From Candidatus Kuenenia stuttgartensis (GTDB taxonomy: Bacteria; Bacteroidota; Bacteroidia; Flavobacteriales_D; Crocinitomicaceae): a stretch of 9,471 nt of DNA. The DNA lies in contig CALPRR020000085.1 of NCBI GenBank assembly GCA_943326025.2, forward strand, positions 1 through 9,471. The letters run 5' to 3'. The notes beneath the pieces are model-generated. The model was not told the origin of the DNA and ran no database searches. It saw only the letters and a program-made list of their open reading frames with translations. Every line of letters begins with the position of its first letter. Position 1 is the first letter of the stretch. Made by a program: the position numbers and the translations under genes. Shown here in pieces: positions 6,410-9,471 of the stretch.

Positions 6410-6816
6410 ATGTTCGAATTTTTAAACGTATTTAATTTTGGAGAGTTATTTAAGGCTTCTATGGTTCTTTTCTTAGTAATTGATATAGTTGGTTCAATTC
6501 CATTAATTATCGAATTAAGAGAATCTTCTGTTGACATTAGTGAATTGAGAGCCAGTCATGTTTCTTTAGTAATCATGATTGGGTTTTTCCTTTTAGGCGA
6601 AAGTATTTTGATGCTTTTCGGTGTGACAATTCAATCTTTTGCTGTTGCAGGCTCATTGATATTGTTTACATTGGCACTCGAAATGATTTTAGGTGTAAGA
6701 TTGAAAAATTGCTTGTTGAAACGGGAATTGCTATCATGAAAAAAGTATTCGTTATCATATTACTAGCAATCGCTGTTAAATTATTTATGTCGAATATGAA
6801 ATTAATGTTTGATTAA
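6410..6816 (+). pseudogene. marC-like (UPF0056) membrane protein gene with an internal frame-breaking deletion
   Basis: MarC-family proteins are inner-membrane proteins of about 190-210 residues with six membrane segments and no settled function. Here the N-terminal half is in one frame from 6410: LVIDIVGSIPLI, then a loop, then SFAVAGSLILFTLALEMILG ending GVRL at 6703, with three membrane segments. That frame then reads KNCLLKRELLS and stops at 6739. The family's C-terminal tail is in a different frame from about 6700/6703 to a TAA at 6816: IEKLLVETGIAIMKK, then VFVIILLAIAVKLF. The two halves meet at 6700-6703, where the end of the first (Arg-Leu) and the start of the second (Ile-Glu) overlap on ATTG, consistent with a short-homology deletion. 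About 55-65 middle codons are missing, judged from the usual family length recalled from memory. The upstream part could still be made as a 109-residue protein with three membrane segments. The 26-codon ORF at 6736-6816 is the tail, not a separate gene. Confidence 0.8.
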
Positions 6817-6835
6817 TATTTTAGAATTAAAAAAC

Positions 6836-7282
6836 ATGAAAAATATAAGTACTGAGAAAGAATTACGATACGATAAAGCTTATTTAAGAATGGCAAAAAC
6901 ATGGGCCGACCTTTCTCATTGTTCAAGAAAACAAGTCGGTGCTATCATTGTGAAAGACGGAATGATTATTTCTGATGGTTATAACGGTGCTCCAGCTGGT
7001 TTTGATAATTGCTGCGAAAATGAAATAGGTGAAACGCATTGGTATGTCCTTCATGCTGAGGCAAATGCCATATTAAAAGTAGCAAAATCAACAAACAACT
7101 GCAAAGATGCAACCTTGTATTTAACTCTTTCTCCTTGTAAAGATTGTAGTAAGCTAATTCTTCAAGCAGGAATAAAAAAAGTTGTTTTTATAGATAAATA
7201 TAAAGATACAGCCGGTATCGACTTTCTTGCAAGTGCTGGAATTGAAACAGTTCATTTAGAAAATATTACAGATGGAGAATAA
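6836..7282 (+). CDS. dCMP deaminase (ComEB-like cytidine/deoxycytidylate deaminase)
   Basis: Zinc-dependent deaminase expected to convert dCMP to dUMP, the precursor for thymidylate synthesis, in the cytoplasm. The 148 residues carry the deaminase signature: HAEANAI (zinc ligand H73, catalytic E75) and SPCKDC (zinc ligands C101 and C104). The N-terminal part (KYL/AYLRMA then KQVGAIIVKDGMIISDGYNG) and the segment FDNCCE are typical of the dCMP deaminase branch rather than tRNA adenosine deaminase or riboflavin deaminase. The ATG at 6836 is chosen over an in-frame TTG at 6809, because the latter overlaps the marC-like remnant and adds only an unconserved leader. It lies 19 bases after that remnant and overlaps the next gene by 11 bases. 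The substrate is inferred from family resemblance. Confidence 0.9.
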   Translation: MKNISTEKELRYDKAYLRMAKTWADLSHCSRKQVGAIIVKDGMIISDGYNGAPAGFDNCCENEIGETHWYVLHAEANAILKVAKSTNNCKDATLYLTLSPCKDCSKLILQAGIKKVVFIDKYKDTAGIDFLASAGIETVHLENITDGE

Positions 7283-8858
7283 AAAATTCAATTACTTAAT
7301 TCCAATTTCACTTGCTTCATTTTTAGCAATTGGTTTATGGTTGGGTAATTTCATGTCAAAAAATGGATATTACGGATTTTCAAAAGGGGAAGAGAAAACG
7401 CAAAAATTACAAGATATAATTGATGTTTTAGATGCGAAATATGTTGATAATGTTAACGGAGAAGAATTGTTTGAAAAAGCAATTGGAGATATGTTACATC
7501 AATTGGATCCTCATAGTAACTATATTCCTGCAAAAGATTTAAAAGCAGTCAATGAGTCGATTGAAGGGAAATTCGGTGGAATTGGAGTTCGATTCTTTGT
7601 TATTCGTGATACAATTTGTGTAACAAATGTAATTCACTACTCACCATCTGAACGTGCTGGCTTAATGGCAGGTGATAAAATTGTTGAAATAGAAAATAAC
7701 ATCGTTGCGGGTAAAAAAATCAACAACGAAAAAATAATGTCGATGCTTAAAGGAGACCCTGGCACCATTGTAAATGTTAAGATTATTAGAAACAAACAAA
7801 AAATTTCTAAAAAAATTGAACGAGGAATCATTCCAATAGAATCAGTTATTTGCGCTAAAATAGTTTCGCCTTCGATTGGTTATATAAAAATAGAACAGTT
7901 TTCTATATCTACGTATGAAGAATTTCAGTATGCCATAATGAATTTGAAACGACAAGGCATGAAAAAACTAATAGTCGATTTGAGAAACAATGGCGGTGGA
8001 GTTTTACAAAGTGCAACAAAAATTGTGGATGAATTTCTTAAGGGAAATTTACCTATCGTTGAAACAAAAGGGATTCACCAAGGTCGTCAAATGTATCTTT
8101 CTTCAGATGGTGGTGTTTTGGAATCAACTCCTTTATGTATTTTAATCAATGAAAATTCCGCGTCTGCAAGTGAAATTTTAGCCGGAGCAATTCAAGATAA
8201 TGATCGAGGAACAATTATCGGACGCCGTTCTTTTGGAAAAGGTTTAGTTCAAGAAGATATTCAATTAAGAGATGGTAGTGATTTACGATTAACAATAGCT
8301 CGTTATTTTACCCCAACAGGAAGGTGTATACAGAAACCATATACTGGTGATATTGAAGACTACTATTCAGATCAATATGATCGAATGAACAACGGTGAAT
8401 TGTATAAACCTGATTCAAGTATTTTTGTAGATTCATTGAAATTCAAAACACCAAAAGGTAAAATCGTATACGGTGGAGGAGGTATTATGCCCGATCTTTT
8501 TGTGCCATATGATTCAACTGGAACAAGTTTGTATTACTCTGAATTAATGTATTCAGGATCATTTCAAGGTTTCGGTTTTGACTTTGTAGCAGATAAAAGA
8601 ACAAAATGGAAAAATCCAGCTGAGTTCAATAAAGCATTCAGTGTTTCAGATCAACTAGTAGAAGACTTTACAAAGTACAGTGTTAAATACTTTAAAGTTC
8701 CTTTGAATAAAAGCGAATTTTATCATAGTAAGAAGCTTATTACAAAAGTATTGAAGCAAGAAATTGCAAGACAATTATGGATCGAAGAAGGTTATTTTGA
8801 GGTATCTTATCCATTCGATAAAGAAATTCAAAAAGCAATTTCTATTTTAAAGAAATAA
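7272..8858 (+). CDS. S41-family carboxyl-terminal processing peptidase
   Basis: Envelope serine protease of the CtpA/Prc type, which trims or degrades periplasmic proteins from their C-terminus. The 528 residues begin with a membrane anchor or uncleaved signal (about 8-27). Next comes a helical segment with the family hallmark LDPHSNYIPAKDL (78-90), then a PDZ domain (about 95-175, with FGGIGVRF and SPSERAGLMAGDKI). The S41 catalytic domain (about 195-360) has LIVDLRNNGGG, then ENSASASEILAGAIQDN with the presumed nucleophile S298, and RSFGKGLVQ with the general base K323. The 25-residue Ser-Lys spacing matches the plant D1 processing protease. A C-terminal extension of about 150 residues follows, as often in Bacteroidota. 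The ATG lies within the end of the dCMP deaminase gene (11-base overlap), so translation is probably coupled. Substrates are unknown. Confidence 0.94.
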   Translation: MENKKFNYLIPISLASFLAIGLWLGNFMSKNGYYGFSKGEEKTQKLQDIIDVLDAKYVDNVNGEELFEKAIGDMLHQLDPHSNYIPAKDLKAVNESIEGKFGGIGVRFFVIRDTICVTNVIHYSPSERAGLMAGDKIVEIENNIVAGKKINNEKIMSMLKGDPGTIVNVKIIRNKQKISKKIERGIIPIESVICAKIVSPSIGYIKIEQFSISTYEEFQYAIMNLKRQGMKKLIVDLRNNGGGVLQSATKIVDEFLKGNLPIVETKGIHQGRQMYLSSDGGVLESTPLCILINENSASASEILAGAIQDNDRGTIIGRRSFGKGLVQEDIQLRDGSDLRLTIARYFTPTGRCIQKPYTGDIEDYYSDQYDRMNNGELYKPDSSIFVDSLKFKTPKGKIVYGGGGIMPDLFVPYDSTGTSLYYSELMYSGSFQGFGFDFVADKRTKWKNPAEFNKAFSVSDQLVEDFTKYSVKYFKVPLNKSEFYHSKKLITKVLKQEIARQLWIEEGYFEVSYPFDKEIQKAISILKK

Positions 8859-8869
8859 AAATCAAATAG

Positions 8870-9471
8870 ATGCAAGTAATTTCTGTAGTTGAAGACGAAA
8901 AAAGTATTGCCGAAATGATTCGTCTAAATTTAGAATTAGACGAATTTGAAGTAGCTGTATATGAAGACGGAAAGAAAGCATTAGATAATTTAAATTCTAT
9001 AATCGATTCTGATTTAGTGATTTTGGATGTAATGCTTCCTTTTCATAGTGGTTTGGAAATTTGTCAAGAGATTAGAAAAATCTCAAAAGTTCCGATTTTA
9101 TTTCTTTCAGCAAAAGGAACAACTCCTGATAAAATCGCTGGATTAAAATTAGGTGCAAACGATTATTTAGCAAAACCGTTTGACTTAGAAGAATTGCTTT
9201 TAAGAGTGCATATTTTAACTCACAAAGAGGATACTGAAGAAAGTTATCAAATCGGAAATAAAAAAATCATTTTCGCTACATTCGAGGTAATAGATTTAAC
9301 AACTAATGAAATTCATTTACTTTCTAAAAAAGAAATTGAACTCTTAAAATTATTTACAGAGAAAGTCGGATTGGTTATTTCAAGAGATGAAATACTAGAT
9401 AAAATTTGGGGTAAAGACCAATTTCCAACATCAAGAACAATCGATAATTTTATTTTGAACTTCAGAAAAAT
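8870..9471 (+). CDS. OmpR/PhoB-type response regulator, 3' end outside window
   Basis: DNA-binding two-component response regulator of the cytoplasm; 200 residues are visible before the window ends. The receiver domain (about 1-115) has the acidic pocket E8-D9, the phospho-acceptor D53 in LVILDVMLP, S80 in LFLSAKG at the conserved Thr/Ser position, and K102 in LAKPFD. The winged-helix output domain (from about 125) shows LLSKKEIELLKLF, SRDEILDKIWG and the recognition-helix region SRTIDNFILNFRK, in the style of Bacteroidota OmpR-family regulators. Probably only some 20-30 residues are missing. It starts 11 bases after the S41 peptidase stop, suggesting one transcript. A histidine kinase partner would be expected downstream but lies outside the window. 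The regulated genes are not known. Confidence 0.94.
   Translation, partial: MQVISVVEDEKSIAEMIRLNLELDEFEVAVYEDGKKALDNLNSIIDSDLVILDVMLPFHSGLEICQEIRKISKVPILFLSAKGTTPDKIAGLKLGANDYLAKPFDLEELLLRVHILTHKEDTEESYQIGNKKIIFATFEVIDLTTNEIHLLSKKEIELLKLFTEKVGLVISRDEILDKIWGKDQFPTSRTIDNFILNFRK

Noticed and set aside
6700..6712. Programmed frameshift at the A-run in the marC-like gene
   Set aside because: A frameshift at GAAAAATT would rejoin the two frames but would not restore the missing middle third of the protein, so a deletion explains it better.
6736..6816. A separate 26-residue hydrophobic peptide gene
   Set aside because: It reads as the C-terminal membrane segment of a MarC protein, and the same frame extends upstream into matching family sequence (IEKLL...), so it is the tail of the broken gene.
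6809..6835. Upstream TTG start for the dCMP deaminase
   Set aside because: It overlaps the end of the marC-like remnant and adds a short leader that does not look conserved; the ATG at 6836 is close to the usual family start.
1..9471. CRISPR arrays, tRNA or rRNA genes, insertion sequences, phage or defence islands
   Set aside because: No regularly spaced repeats, cloverleaf-like segments, transposase motifs or terminal inverted repeats were seen, and the gene content is housekeeping throughout.

Overview
This window looks like chromosomal DNA of a Bacteroidota member, most likely Flavobacteriales. It is strongly A+T-rich and its start codons lack Shine-Dalgarno sequences. Several upstream regions carry the TAnnTTTG -7 element typical of this phylum. 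The divergent arrangement purN / acpP-fabF-rnc is, from memory, also common there. Genus cannot be assigned from the sequence alone.

Layout, left to right. (1) Minus strand, 1-1522: a small cysteine-containing membrane protein followed by cysS (cysteinyl-tRNA synthetase), whose 3' end lies outside the window. (2) Plus strand, 1685-3297: a TPR lipoprotein overlapping by one base a multi-pass membrane protein, both of unknown function. (3) Minus strand, 3299-5550: acpP-fabF-rnc, i.e. acyl carrier protein, beta-ketoacyl-ACP synthase II and ribonuclease III. rnc converges on the membrane-protein gene with a single base between the two stop codons. (4) Plus strand, 5825 to the end: purN, a broken marC-like gene, a dCMP deaminase gene, an S41 carboxyl-terminal processing peptidase and a truncated OmpR-type response regulator. 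These are so tightly spaced that they probably form one transcript.

The genes are mostly housekeeping: tRNA charging, fatty acid elongation, RNA processing, purine synthesis and pyrimidine deoxynucleotide supply. An envelope protease and a signalling protein follow. Promoter activity is expected in two divergent intergenic regions, 1523-1684 and 5551-5824.

The most interesting observation is the marC-like gene at 6410-6816. Its N-terminal half and its C-terminal tail are both recognisable but lie in different frames, with the middle missing, as expected from an internal, frame-breaking deletion. Second is the fabF/rnc junction: the two genes share one reading frame, separated only by a TAA stop directly followed by a TTG start for rnc. 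No phage, transposon, CRISPR, RNA gene or obviously new multi-gene system was found.
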